Notes under the pieces: generated by a model | What the model was told of the DNA's origin: nothing | Database searches by the model: none | Seen by the model: only the letters and a program-made list of their open reading frames with translations | Assembly (NCBI GenBank): GCA_017964745.1 | Contig: JAGCRJ010000221.1 | Location: 1 to 5,067, forward strand | Reading direction: 5' to 3' | Length of the DNA: 5,067 bases | Source: Lachnospiraceae bacterium | GTDB lineage: Bacteria > Bacillota > Clostridia > Lachnospirales > Lachnospiraceae | Part shown: piece after piece, positions 1 to 5,067 of the stretch | How positions within the stretch are numbered: the stretch's first letter is position 1 | Layout of the letters: each line of letters begins with the position of its first letter | Translations under genes and position numbers: made by a program

Positions 1-4
1 AATC

Positions 5-39
5 TAAGCATTCTTTAAGCATTCTCCCAGATTCTCCCA
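5..39. repeat. Short tandem-like direct repeats at window edge
   Basis: TAAGCATTCT occurs at 5-14 and again at 16-25, and ATTCTCCCA occurs at 21-29 and 31-39, so two short repeats overlap. They lie just beyond the tRNA-Leu terminator in the direction of transcription. Read on the minus strand the second unit gives two GGGAG-like purine runs. The region is too short and too close to the window edge to assign a role, and chance duplication is possible. Confidence 0.4.
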
Positions 40-42
40 ATG

Positions 43-76
43 AAAAAACCTCGTAGATGTTATATCTACGAGGTTT
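43..76 (-). terminator. Intrinsic terminator of tRNA-Leu
   Basis: A 13-bp perfect stem pairs 46-58 with 64-76 around a 5-base loop (59-63). In the minus-strand transcript the stem is followed by a U-run that starts in the last stem bases (43-48, six U in total). It begins 6 bases past the 3' end of the tRNA, so it should end that transcript. The stem is A/U-rich at its base and GC-rich in the middle, as is usual for a Rho-independent terminator. The plus-strand orientation has a weaker U-tract. Confidence 0.9.
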
Positions 77-82
77 CTCTGA

Positions 83-166
83 TGCGGAAGGCGGGACTTG
101 AACCCGCACGACCTAACAGCCACAAGAACCTTAATCTTGCTTGTCTACCAATTCCAACACTTCCGC
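83..166 (-). tRNA. tRNA-Leu (anticodon AAG)
   Basis: The minus strand folds as a class II tRNA of 84 nt. The acceptor stem GCGGAAG (166-160) pairs with CTTCCGC (90-84), with discriminator A at 83. The D-arm contains AATTGGTAGA. The anticodon stem CAAGA/TCTTG encloses the loop TTAAGGT, with anticodon AAG at 132-130. A 15-nt variable region typical of leucine tRNAs follows, then the T-arm GCGGG-TTCAAGT-CCCGC. CCA is not encoded (the next bases are TC), so it must be added by tRNA nucleotidyltransferase. The anticodon reads CUU directly; deamination of A34 to inosine by a TadA-like enzyme would also allow CUC and CUA (inference). It has its own promoter and terminator. Confidence 0.96.
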
Positions 167-177
167 GAACAAAAGAT

Positions 178-206
178 AATTTATCAGATATGGAGCTTCT
201 TGTCAA
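178..206 (-). promoter_or_regulatory. Sigma-A promoter of tRNA-Leu
   Basis: On the minus strand a perfect -35 hexamer TTGACA (206-201) is followed after 17 bases by TAAATT (183-178), a 4-of-6 match to TATAAT. The -10 ends 11 bases before the mature tRNA 5' end, so initiation about 7 bases downstream would give a leader of only some 4-5 nt for RNase P to remove. The position fits a dedicated stable-RNA promoter. Confidence 0.8.
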
Positions 207-226
207 CAATATATTTTTATTTTTTT
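207..226 (-). promoter_or_regulatory. UP-like A/T element upstream of tRNA promoter
   Basis: Directly upstream of the -35 box the minus strand reads seven A, T, five A, then TATATTG, so 19 of 20 bases are A or T with phased A-tracts. Such sequences upstream of stable-RNA promoters bind the C-terminal domain of the RNA polymerase alpha subunit. The element is inferred from composition and position only. Confidence 0.5.
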
Positions 227-232
227 CAGGTT

Positions 233-259
233 ATGCAGGCTCTTTTGAAGAGCCCGCAT
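233..259 (-). other. Hairpin after CPBP gene, no U-tract
   Basis: An inverted repeat of about 12 positions with one A-C mismatch pairs 233-244 with 248-259 around a 3-base loop, starting 15 bases past the stop of the CPBP protease gene. On the minus strand the downstream bases are AACCTGAAAAAAA rather than a U-run, and the plus orientation also lacks an adjacent U-run. It may act as a 3' stabiliser or a weak terminator, but it is not a standard intrinsic terminator. The rest of 167-273 holds the tRNA promoter and UP-like element. Confidence 0.5.
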
Positions 260-273
260 AAACACTGTATTTT

Positions 274-1266
274 TCAGATGAGAGGCTTAACGTCTTCAGG
301 CTTCTTTATCACCTTAAGCTGTCCGAGAATGATGATAACGACACATGCCACTGCCAGTATGATTACCGCAAAAGCAGTACCCTCAACACCGAATCCGACA
401 TTGTAGAAGAATGAATCCCTTGCGTTCGATGCATCCAGTTTAAAGATCGAATAAGGGAATACCTGTCCGCTGTTGGGAAGTCCGAATATTATGCTCTGGC
501 AGAAATTCCATCCCGCATGACCGGCCATGGCAAATGCCATGCTGTCCGTGTAGTAAATGACGAGCGAGAACAGAACACCGCTGAGGAAAATATTCAGAAG
601 CGACAAAAGAGTAACTCCCGGATTCATTAAATGCAGTATCGCAAAAAGCAGCGAGTTAAATATGATCGCCACAACGGGATTGTAAGTATTTTCGATCCTT
701 CTGTAGACAACTCCCCTGCAGATAAGCTCTTCCGCTCCGGACTGTATGAATACGCTGATAAAAAGAAAAATAAGCGGGAGTATCTCAAATCCATAGAGCG
801 AAAGATATATGTCTCCGTTATTCTTCGCAAAAAAGATGCAGATCGCATTCAATCCGCCCACGGTCACAAGTCCGAGAATAAAACCGATAAAGGCCTTAAC
901 ATTCAATTTTCCGAGGATCCTGCGTAAAAAGGGCATCTCACCCTTAAATCCGCGGATAAATATGAGCACGGCTCCCCAGATGCCGATGAATTCAAGATAA
1001 GTCACCGCGGTTATGATGACCGGATGATCATCCGTCAGTAACCCAAGTGCCTGAAGCGGAGCCTGAATGATTATAGCTCCCACAATGGAACCCAGCATCA
1101 TGAGCGCGTATCCTATCAGCCACGTGGTGATAACGCCGCCTGACAGCTTTTTCATGAGCGGGCTCATCTCTTTTTTCACAGGCGCGCTTTCCGCCTCGTT
1201 TCCGGCAGCGGTTTCCGTCTGTTCCGTGACCGCTTCTGCGGTCTCTTTGATCTCATTATCGTTCAT
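274..1266 (-). CDS. CPBP family intramembrane glutamic endopeptidase
   Basis: A 330-residue polytopic protein of the CPBP (CAAX protease / bacteriocin-processing, Abi) family, related to Rce1-type membrane proteases. Residues 1-40 form a charged, Glu-rich cytoplasmic tail. About eight hydrophobic segments follow (roughly 46-69, 84-105, 124-147, 160-175, 198-212, 218-240, 243-261, 297-316). All three family motifs are present: E179-E180-x3-R184 (EELICR), F208-x3-H212 (FAILH) and H250-x3-N254 (HAGWN). Glu and His are the catalytic and water- or metal-binding residues in this family, so the protein should be active. The ATG at 1266 has the Shine-Dalgarno AAGGAG (1279-1274) 7 bases upstream. The gene lies 66 bp after the upstream membrane pair and may share its transcript. 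Substrate is unknown; bacterial members process peptides, mature bacteriocins or act in immunity, and none of these roles is shown here. Confidence 0.93.
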   Translation of the reverse strand: MNDNEIKETAEAVTEQTETAAGNEAESAPVKKEMSPLMKKLSGGVITTWLIGYALMMLGSIVGAIIIQAPLQALGLLTDDHPVIITAVTYLEFIGIWGAVLIFIRGFKGEMPFLRRILGKLNVKAFIGFILGLVTVGGLNAICIFFAKNNGDIYLSLYGFEILPLIFLFISVFIQSGAEELICRGVVYRRIENTYNPVVAIIFNSLLFAILHLMNPGVTLLSLLNIFLSGVLFSLVIYYTDSMAFAMAGHAGWNFCQSIIFGLPNSGQVFPYSIFKLDASNARDSFFYNVGFGVEGTAFAVIILAVACVVIIILGQLKVIKKPEDVKPLI

Positions 1267-1302
1267 CGTTGGTCTCCTTCATAAGAAATATTTTCATAAA
1301 TT

Positions 1303-1324
1303 GCGGGACCCTTTCGGATCCCGC
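1303..1324 (-). terminator. Weak terminator-like hairpin between membrane pair and CPBP gene
   Basis: A GC-rich stem pairs 1303-1311 with 1316-1324 (GCGGGA/TCCCGC, an internal mismatch, then CC/GG) around a 4-base loop whose minus-strand form is GAAA, a stable tetraloop. It starts 8 bases after the stop of the upstream gene. The following minus-strand bases are AATTTATGAAAATATTT, A/T-rich but without a true U-run. I read it as a weak terminator or a processing/stability hairpin that could lower expression of the CPBP gene relative to the genes upstream. No convincing promoter is visible in the 1267-1332 gap. Confidence 0.55.
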
Positions 1325-1332
1325 TTATCAGA

Positions 1333-2025
1333 TCATTTGATGATAAGTGTAAGTCCCTTTGCCCACATCGCGGCAAACAAAAGCATTTCCGCCCAAAGCA
1401 CCATTACCTGCGGTTTTCGTTCCTCAAGCAGTCGCATCCTGCTCCAGCAATCGGAAATGATGATGACAAAGATTATCGATATTCCGTATTTGAAAAGATT
1501 GACCGTTCCTTCAAACACATAAAGAAGCAGTGCCATCACTATGGCGGTTACAAGAAGGATACGGTACCACTTCGGGAATTTATCATGTATGGTCGCACCG
1601 AGCATAAGAAGCGTCATCGGAAGAAGTATCCTCATATATTCCGACACATCGGATGCCCACAGAGCGAGCGATCCCTGCCACTTTGCGCTGAAGCTGTGAT
1701 CCCTTATGTGGAAGGTATATGACATATCGGTAAGCCTCGTAAGGTAACTCAGCTTAAGATGAGGCACAAACGCAATATAAAGGATCAGGAAACGCACGTA
1801 GGAGCCTATCGTCCTCGAGCCGGTGATATAAGCCGTTATAAGGGTTACTATCGCAAAAAGAAACGCACCCGAAAGACCGCCGACAAGGCTGAATTCCTTC
1901 TCGTCATTTCCAAACTGGTAGAACTTTAAGATGAAGCTCAGGACCATTACCGAATTCATGGCAGGGATCCAGAATTTCGCAAAAAGCTCTTTAGGTATTT
2001 CTTTTTCAAGTGAAGGTAATTTCAT
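1333..2025 (-). CDS. Polytopic membrane protein of unknown function
   Basis: I do not recognise this family. With the ATG at 2025 it has 230 residues and six or seven hydrophobic segments (about 19-37, 46-68, 76-94, 131-146, 155-172, 179-193 and 207-228). A longer loop at about 95-128 contains several charged and aromatic residues (TRLTDMSYTFHIRDHSFSAKW) and a short KPQ turn lies near 205. No signal peptide, ATP-binding or catalytic motif stands out. A GTG at 2028 is in frame one codon earlier, but ATG at 2025 places the GGAG Shine-Dalgarno (2036-2033) at a 7-base rather than a 4-base spacing. The ATG overlaps the upstream TGA by one base (TGATG), a sign of translational coupling, so it probably works with the membrane protein encoded just before it, for instance as a partner subunit. 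It is followed by a weak hairpin. Confidence 0.85.
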   Translation of the reverse strand: MKLPSLEKEIPKELFAKFWIPAMNSVMVLSFILKFYQFGNDEKEFSLVGGLSGAFLFAIVTLITAYITGSRTIGSYVRFLILYIAFVPHLKLSYLTRLTDMSYTFHIRDHSFSAKWQGSLALWASDVSEYMRILLPMTLLMLGATIHDKFPKWYRILLVTAIVMALLLYVFEGTVNLFKYGISIIFVIIISDCWSRMRLLEERKPQVMVLWAEMLLFAAMWAKGLTLIIK

Positions 2026-3119
2026 CACTCTACTCCAAGCTGCGATTCAAGTATTACAAATACATCGTACAAAAGTGCTATCGAACAGAGCACATATGCA
2101 TATATCCTGTATCTTTCAACGATCTTATTTAAAGAATTGAATAGCGAAACAAAGGTGGCTATACCGAGCAGCATGGTGCACAGAAGCACCGCATTGGGCG
2201 CGACGGGAAGAAGCAGAACGTTGAAAAGCGAAAGTCCCACGCTGATCATCATAACGCCGCAGAGAAGGTACTGTGAGGGTTTCAGTTTTCCACCCATCTT
2301 AAGGAAGATCGCAAGCACAAGAAGTGCAAGGACAACAGAAGGGTAAACATCAGCTCCGATATACTTGGTCAGCATGACCGACCCTTGCGTATAGTTTCCG
2401 GGGCATACCATATAGAGGATAACTCCGATCACAGACAGAAACAGTGCAAGGATAAGTCCTCCGTTTTTGTGATTATTCTGAACATGTGCTCTCTGAAGGA
2501 TCACTCCGCCGAGTGCACAGGCACAGATTAAGCCGTACGAAGGGGCCCACGCTCCGGCAATAAATCCGGTTGCGGAAAGCGCAATGATACGTCCGATGCC
2601 GAGGTCCTTGTACTTATCGGGATCGTCCACCATTGCGGAAAGTATATTCAGAACGATCAGCATGAGAAGCGACGGATAAAAGAAATTCACGGCACCAAAC
2701 TGTCTGAAATAGGTATTATTCCAGTCGGCGTTCAGTGCGATCATGAGAAGAAATGCGTAAACCGAAAAGAAGATCCTCTGATGGGATGCTCTTGACTGGG
2801 CAAAAAGAAGGTATGCACATCCGATCATCATAAGAAGGTTTATGACATCGGCAACATAGCCTCCCGCCATCAGTATCAGCTGAAGGATGAATCCCGCGAT
2901 AAGGCTTCCGCCCTTCCAGAAATAGATACAGCCTATGCTCATGGTGATATCGGAAAACTTTTCAAGCGGTTCTCCGGTGACCAGATTATTGGCATAGTAA
3001 AGATCCTCCAGCATGAAGGGAACCTTCATCTGCTGGACGAATATGATCGTGACCATCGAGATAAATGCAATGGTCAGAAGTATCTTTATCACATTAGGTG
3101 TACGGACTTCTTTTTTCAT
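2025..3119 (-). CDS. Polytopic membrane protein, DUF6056-like (possible GT-C type)
   Basis: A 364-residue membrane protein with about ten hydrophobic segments. The first (about 10-29) is followed by an acidic motif, E38-D39 in MLEDLYYANN, then by a WKGG loop. Later landmarks are GAVNFFYP near 142-149, APSYGL near 192-197 and CPGN at 239-242. An acidic pair just after the first membrane segment is characteristic of GT-C lipid-linked glycosyltransferases. The GxxNYxxP-like and PGN motifs recall DUF6056 proteins of Firmicutes surface-polysaccharide loci. I propose this by recognition, and it needs a profile search. A TTG at 3122 is in frame one codon earlier; ATG at 3119 is preferred. Its Shine-Dalgarno is weak (AAGAG, about 11 bases upstream). 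A perfect consensus promoter lies at 3173-3201, and the next gene overlaps its stop codon. A role in cell-envelope glycan assembly is inference. Confidence 0.82.
   Translation of the reverse strand: MKKEVRTPNVIKILLTIAFISMVTIIFVQQMKVPFMLEDLYYANNLVTGEPLEKFSDITMSIGCIYFWKGGSLIAGFILQLILMAGGYVADVINLLMMIGCAYLLFAQSRASHQRIFFSVYAFLLMIALNADWNNTYFRQFGAVNFFYPSLLMLIVLNILSAMVDDPDKYKDLGIGRIIALSATGFIAGAWAPSYGLICACALGGVILQRAHVQNNHKNGGLILALFLSVIGVILYMVCPGNYTQGSVMLTKYIGADVYPSVVLALLVLAIFLKMGGKLKPSQYLLCGVMMISVGLSLFNVLLLPVAPNAVLLCTMLLGIATFVSLFNSLNKIVERYRIYAYVLCSIALLYDVFVILESQLGVE
2033..2036 (-). promoter_or_regulatory. Shine-Dalgarno deciding the start at 2025
   Basis: GGAG on the minus strand lies inside the 3' end of the upstream coding region, 7 bases before ATG (2025) and 4 before GTG (2028). 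The spacing favours ATG and lets ribosomes ending at the overlapping TGA restart there. Confidence 0.65.
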
Positions 3120-3135
3120 CAAAAATATTACTCTT

Positions 3136-3167
3136 AAAAACAGGCTCGTCCTTAAAAGGATGAGCCT
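3136..3167 (-). terminator. Intrinsic terminator of the eda-kdgK transcript
   Basis: The stem pairs 3142-3152 with 3157-3167 (AGGCTC/GAGCCT plus further pairs, including one G-U) around the 4-base loop 3153-3156. On the minus strand it is followed by G and five U (3140-3136). It lies about 35 bases beyond the kdgK stop and is the only good terminator between the catabolic pair and the membrane genes. Its first bases coincide with the predicted start site of the promoter at 3173-3201, so the same hairpin would also be the first structure of the downstream transcript. Confidence 0.85.
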
Positions 3168-3172
3168 TGTAA

Positions 3173-3201
3173 ATTATATTTCCTGATGCCTTCAATGTCA
3201 A
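3173..3201 (-). promoter_or_regulatory. Perfect consensus sigma-A promoter for the membrane-gene operon
   Basis: On the minus strand TTGACA (3201-3196) is followed after exactly 17 bases by TATAAT (3178-3173), the ideal housekeeping promoter. The -35 begins one base after the kdgK stop codon. Initiation 6-7 bases past the -10 would fall at about 3167-3166, the base of the terminator hairpin, giving a leader of about 48 nt before the ATG at 3119. The hexamers and spacing are seen directly; use as a promoter is inferred. Confidence 0.85.
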
Positions 3202-3202
3202 A

Positions 3203-4234
3203 TTATCTCTGAACTCTTCCCGATGCATCTCCGCCTGCGAGAGTTTCAACCTCTTTACGGGTTACAAGGTTGAAATCGCCGGGGATAGTGTGCTTGAGAG
3301 CTGAAGCGGCAGCACCGAATTCGAGAGCCGCCTTGAAATCCTTGCCGTCAAGCAGTCCGCAGATCACGCCTGCGGCAAAGGAATCCCCTCCGCCGACTCT
3401 GTCCACTATCGGATGAAGAGTATATTCCTTGGAGTGATAGAACTCCTTCGTATCCCTTGAATAAATGCATGCGCTCCAGCCGTTATCGGATGCGCTGCGG
3501 CTTACCCTGAGTGATGAGATGCAGTATTCGAAATTGTGATCCGAGACCATCTGCTCGAATATGCTCTTATATCCGGCAAGCTCAAGCTCTCCGCTTGTAA
3601 CATCGGTATTGCCGGGCTTATATCCGAGAACGAGATTTGCATCCTCTTCGTTACCTATGCAGACATCTACATACTGCATAAGGTTCTTCATGACCTTCTG
3701 AGCCTTCTCGGAGCTCCAGAGCTTCTTTCTGAAGTTAAGATCGCAGGATACCTTTACGCCGTGCTTCTTGGCTGCCTTAAGCGCCTCTTCGGTAAGTACG
3801 GCTGCGGTATCGGAAATCGCGGGAGTGATGCCGGTAAAGTGGAACCAGTCAGCTCCCTCGAAAATCTTGTCAAAATCAAAATCAGCGGCAGTTGCCGTGG
3901 AGATCGATGAATGAGCCCTGTCATAAACTACCTTGGAAGGTCTTACTGAGCTTCCGCTTTCGAGATAATAGATGCCGAGTCTCTCTCCGCATCTTGCGAT
4001 ATTATCCGTCTTAACACCGTACTTTCTGAGGGAAGCTATCGCACAGTCACCAAGTTCGTTATCGGGAAGAGCGGTGACATATTCGGCATCGTGTCCGTAA
4101 TTTGCCAGGGATACCGCCACATTTGCTTCTCCGCCGCCGTAATTGATATCGAACTCATCGGCCTGAATAAACTTCTCATTATTAGGTGTGGAAAGGCGGA
4201 GCATGATCTCGCCCATTGTTACTACCTTAGACAT
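3203..4234 (-). CDS. kdgK: 2-keto-3-deoxygluconate kinase (PfkB/ribokinase family)
   Basis: Cytoplasmic sugar kinase that phosphorylates 2-keto-3-deoxygluconate with ATP to KDPG, the substrate of the aldolase encoded just upstream. The 343 residues are full length. The N-terminal PfkB signature GGGEANVAVSLANYG is at 33-47. The substrate-side region YYLESGSSVRPSKVVYDRAHSS (89-110) and DLNFRKKLW (165-173) match KDG kinases rather than fructokinases. GNEEDA is at 194-199. The second PfkB signature DRVGGGDSFAAG is at 278-289, with catalytic base D284 and the anion hole formed by the preceding glycines. The tail ends in GRVQR, a conserved ending that I recall from Firmicutes homologues. ATG at 4234 has GAGG 8 bases upstream. 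The gap to eda is 10 bp, so the two are one operon. Related sugar kinases (fructokinase, tagatose kinase) are less likely given the aldolase neighbour. Confidence 0.94.
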   Translation of the reverse strand: MSKVVTMGEIMLRLSTPNNEKFIQADEFDINYGGGEANVAVSLANYGHDAEYVTALPDNELGDCAIASLRKYGVKTDNIARCGERLGIYYLESGSSVRPSKVVYDRAHSSISTATAADFDFDKIFEGADWFHFTGITPAISDTAAVLTEEALKAAKKHGVKVSCDLNFRKKLWSSEKAQKVMKNLMQYVDVCIGNEEDANLVLGYKPGNTDVTSGELELAGYKSIFEQMVSDHNFEYCISSLRVSRSASDNGWSACIYSRDTKEFYHSKEYTLHPIVDRVGGGDSFAAGVICGLLDGKDFKAALEFGAAASALKHTIPGDFNLVTRKEVETLAGGDASGRVQR

Positions 4235-4242
4235 TTTTATAA

Positions 4243-4246
4243 CCTC
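4243..4246 (-). promoter_or_regulatory. kdgK Shine-Dalgarno overlapping the eda stop codon
   Basis: GAGG on the minus strand shares its first two bases with the last two of the eda stop (TGA, 4247-4245) and sits 8 bases before the kdgK ATG. This arrangement suggests that translation of kdgK is coupled to that of eda. Confidence 0.65.
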
Positions 4247-5067
4247 ACTTATTTACAATATGAACGGCAAAGCCGCATATCTCTTCTTTTAAATATATTG
4301 CCTTGAGTCTGCCCTTATCGTCGTACTTGGCGGTGCTTTCGTCAAATTCGATGCCGAGAACGGTGCTCATGTAATTGACTGCCCTGTCCGCGAAATTGGT
4401 CCTTATTCCGATATGGCCCTTGCTTCCGAGTCCGGGCTTCTTCATGAACTCGACTGCGGAACCTGCGAATACTGATGAATTTCCGTCCTTAACATTCATT
4501 CCGAAAAGGAATGCAAATCTCTCGGCCGCCTTCTTCGCATCGGCTTCGGATTCATTATTGACTCCAACATGAGCAAGCTCAAAACCGAGCATTGTCTTTA
4601 CCGCATCGCGGGTAAGCTCTTCTATCCTGTCAAATTCACCCTTTGCGATCAGATCGGCGGGAACCATCCATGAACCGCCGCATGCGATGACCTTGGGGAA
4701 ATCAAGATATGAAAGAAGATTCTTCTCGTTGATGCCTCCTGTGGGCATGAACTTCATGTTCACATAGGGTGCAGCCATTGCCTTGATCTTCGCAAGTCCT
4801 CCGCTCTGCTCCGCAGGGAAGAACTTTACAACCTCAAGACCGAAATCCATGGCGGTATCGATCTCGGAAGGAGTATTGGTTCCGGGAGTGATCGGAATAT
4901 TTCTGTCTACGCAGTATTTTACGATCCTGGGATTTAGTCCTGGGCTTACGATAAACTTCGCTCCGGCTTCCACAGCCGCATCAACCTGAGCCGTTGACAG
5001 AACCGTTCCGGCTCCAACCATCATTTCGGGATGTGCTTTGGTCATGATCGCAATGGACTCTGCTGCG
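4245..5067 (-). CDS. eda: KDPG/KHG aldolase fused to a C-terminal VOC domain, 5' partial
   Basis: Cytoplasmic class I aldolase that cleaves KDPG to pyruvate and glyceraldehyde 3-phosphate, and often 4-hydroxy-2-oxoglutarate as well. The frame is open to the window edge and homology continues upstream of the Met at 5045 (AAESIAI precedes it), so that Met is internal. By comparison with E. coli Eda about 52 N-terminal residues are missing, including the catalytic Glu. Counting from that Met: VGAGTVLS at 10-17, SPGL at 34-37, PGTNTPSEI at 54-62, the Schiff-base lysine K74 in VVKFFPAE, PTGGI at 101-105 and GGSWMV at 123-128. The aldolase domain ends near 152. Residues 155-266 form a VOC/glyoxalase-like domain with likely metal ligands H159, E199, H211 and H262. 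Classical Eda proteins of about 210 residues lack this part; the whole protein should be about 325 residues. It is cotranscribed with kdgK. Confidence 0.93.
   Translation of the reverse strand, partial: AAESIAIMTKAHPEMMVGAGTVLSTAQVDAAVEAGAKFIVSPGLNPRIVKYCVDRNIPITPGTNTPSEIDTAMDFGLEVVKFFPAEQSGGLAKIKAMAAPYVNMKFMPTGGINEKNLLSYLDFPKVIACGGSWMVPADLIAKGEFDRIEELTRDAVKTMLGFELAHVGVNNESEADAKKAAERFAFLFGMNVKDGNSSVFAGSAVEFMKKPGLGSKGHIGIRTNFADRAVNYMSTVLGIEFDESTAKYDDKGRLKAIYLKEEICGFAVHIVNK

Noticed and set aside
1..22. Possible start of another minus-strand gene at 22 (ATG, then MLKECLD) after purine-rich GGGAG runs
   Set aside because: Only seven codons are visible, the nearest GGGAG is too close to the ATG, and the region is built of short direct repeats, so a gene cannot be supported.
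83..166. tRNA-Leu as an integration (attachment) site
   Set aside because: No integrase gene and no second copy of the tRNA 3' end are visible in the window.
274..1266. CPBP protease as part of a phage-defence or bacteriocin-immunity system
   Set aside because: The family includes Abi-type and immunity proteins, but no bacteriocin peptide, defence partner or mobile context is present here.
2026..2028. GTG at 2028 as start of the second membrane gene
   Set aside because: The adjacent in-frame ATG at 2025 has better Shine-Dalgarno spacing and the common one-base TGATG overlap. GTG cannot be fully excluded; the change is one residue.
3120..3122. TTG at 3122 as start of the DUF6056-like gene
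   Set aside because: The next codon is ATG, a more usual start, and the weak Shine-Dalgarno does not favour TTG clearly.
3536..3910. Plus-strand open frame of 124 codons inside kdgK
   Set aside because: It is antisense to a well-supported kinase gene, has no recognisable domain and no clear ribosome site. Other plus-strand open frames, such as 1067-1522, are rejected for the same reasons.
5043..5045. ATG at 5045 as the start of the KDPG aldolase
   Set aside because: The frame stays open to the window edge, the residues before it continue the family sequence, and starting here would remove the catalytic N-terminal part. There is also no suitable ribosome site in front of it.

Overview
The window looks like a chromosomal segment of a Clostridia-type Firmicute, most likely a Lachnospiraceae relative. 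I base this on the protein style, a KdgK ending in GRVQR, a KDPG aldolase with a C-terminal VOC domain, near-consensus sigma-A promoters, strong Shine-Dalgarno sites and a tRNA without an encoded CCA end. This assignment is by recognition, not by a search. All supported genes lie on the minus strand, so transcription runs from high to low coordinates.

Region by region, in transcription order: (1) 5067-4245 is a KDPG/KHG aldolase (eda) cut at its 5' end by the window edge and fused to a C-terminal VOC/glyoxalase-like domain. (2) 4234-3203 is kdgK (2-keto-3-deoxygluconate kinase), coupled to eda by a 10-bp gap. Together they carry KDG to KDPG and then to pyruvate plus glyceraldehyde 3-phosphate, the common end of hexuronate/pectin catabolism and an Entner-Doudoroff branch. 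(3) 3201-3136 is a compact intergenic switch: a perfect TTGACA-17-TATAAT promoter sits directly after the kdgK stop, and its predicted start site falls at the base of the intrinsic terminator that ends the kdg transcript. (4) 3119-2025 and 2025-1333 are two polytopic membrane proteins whose stop and start overlap by one base. The first resembles DUF6056-type, GT-C-like proteins; the second is unrecognised. (5) 1266-274 is a CPBP-family (Abi/CAAX) intramembrane protease with all three catalytic motifs intact, separated from the membrane pair by 66 bp holding a weak hairpin. (6) 166-83 is a tRNA-Leu with anticodon AAG, driven by its own promoter with an A-tract UP-like element and followed by a strong intrinsic terminator.

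The catabolic pair and the envelope group look like separate transcription units joined by a promoter-terminator overlap. No mobile element, CRISPR array or integrase is visible. The points most worth a second look are the promoter-terminator overlap, the VOC fusion with a seemingly complete metal-ligand set, the uncharacterised two-gene membrane cassette, and the A34 leucine tRNA. I do not see convincing evidence of a wholly new system.
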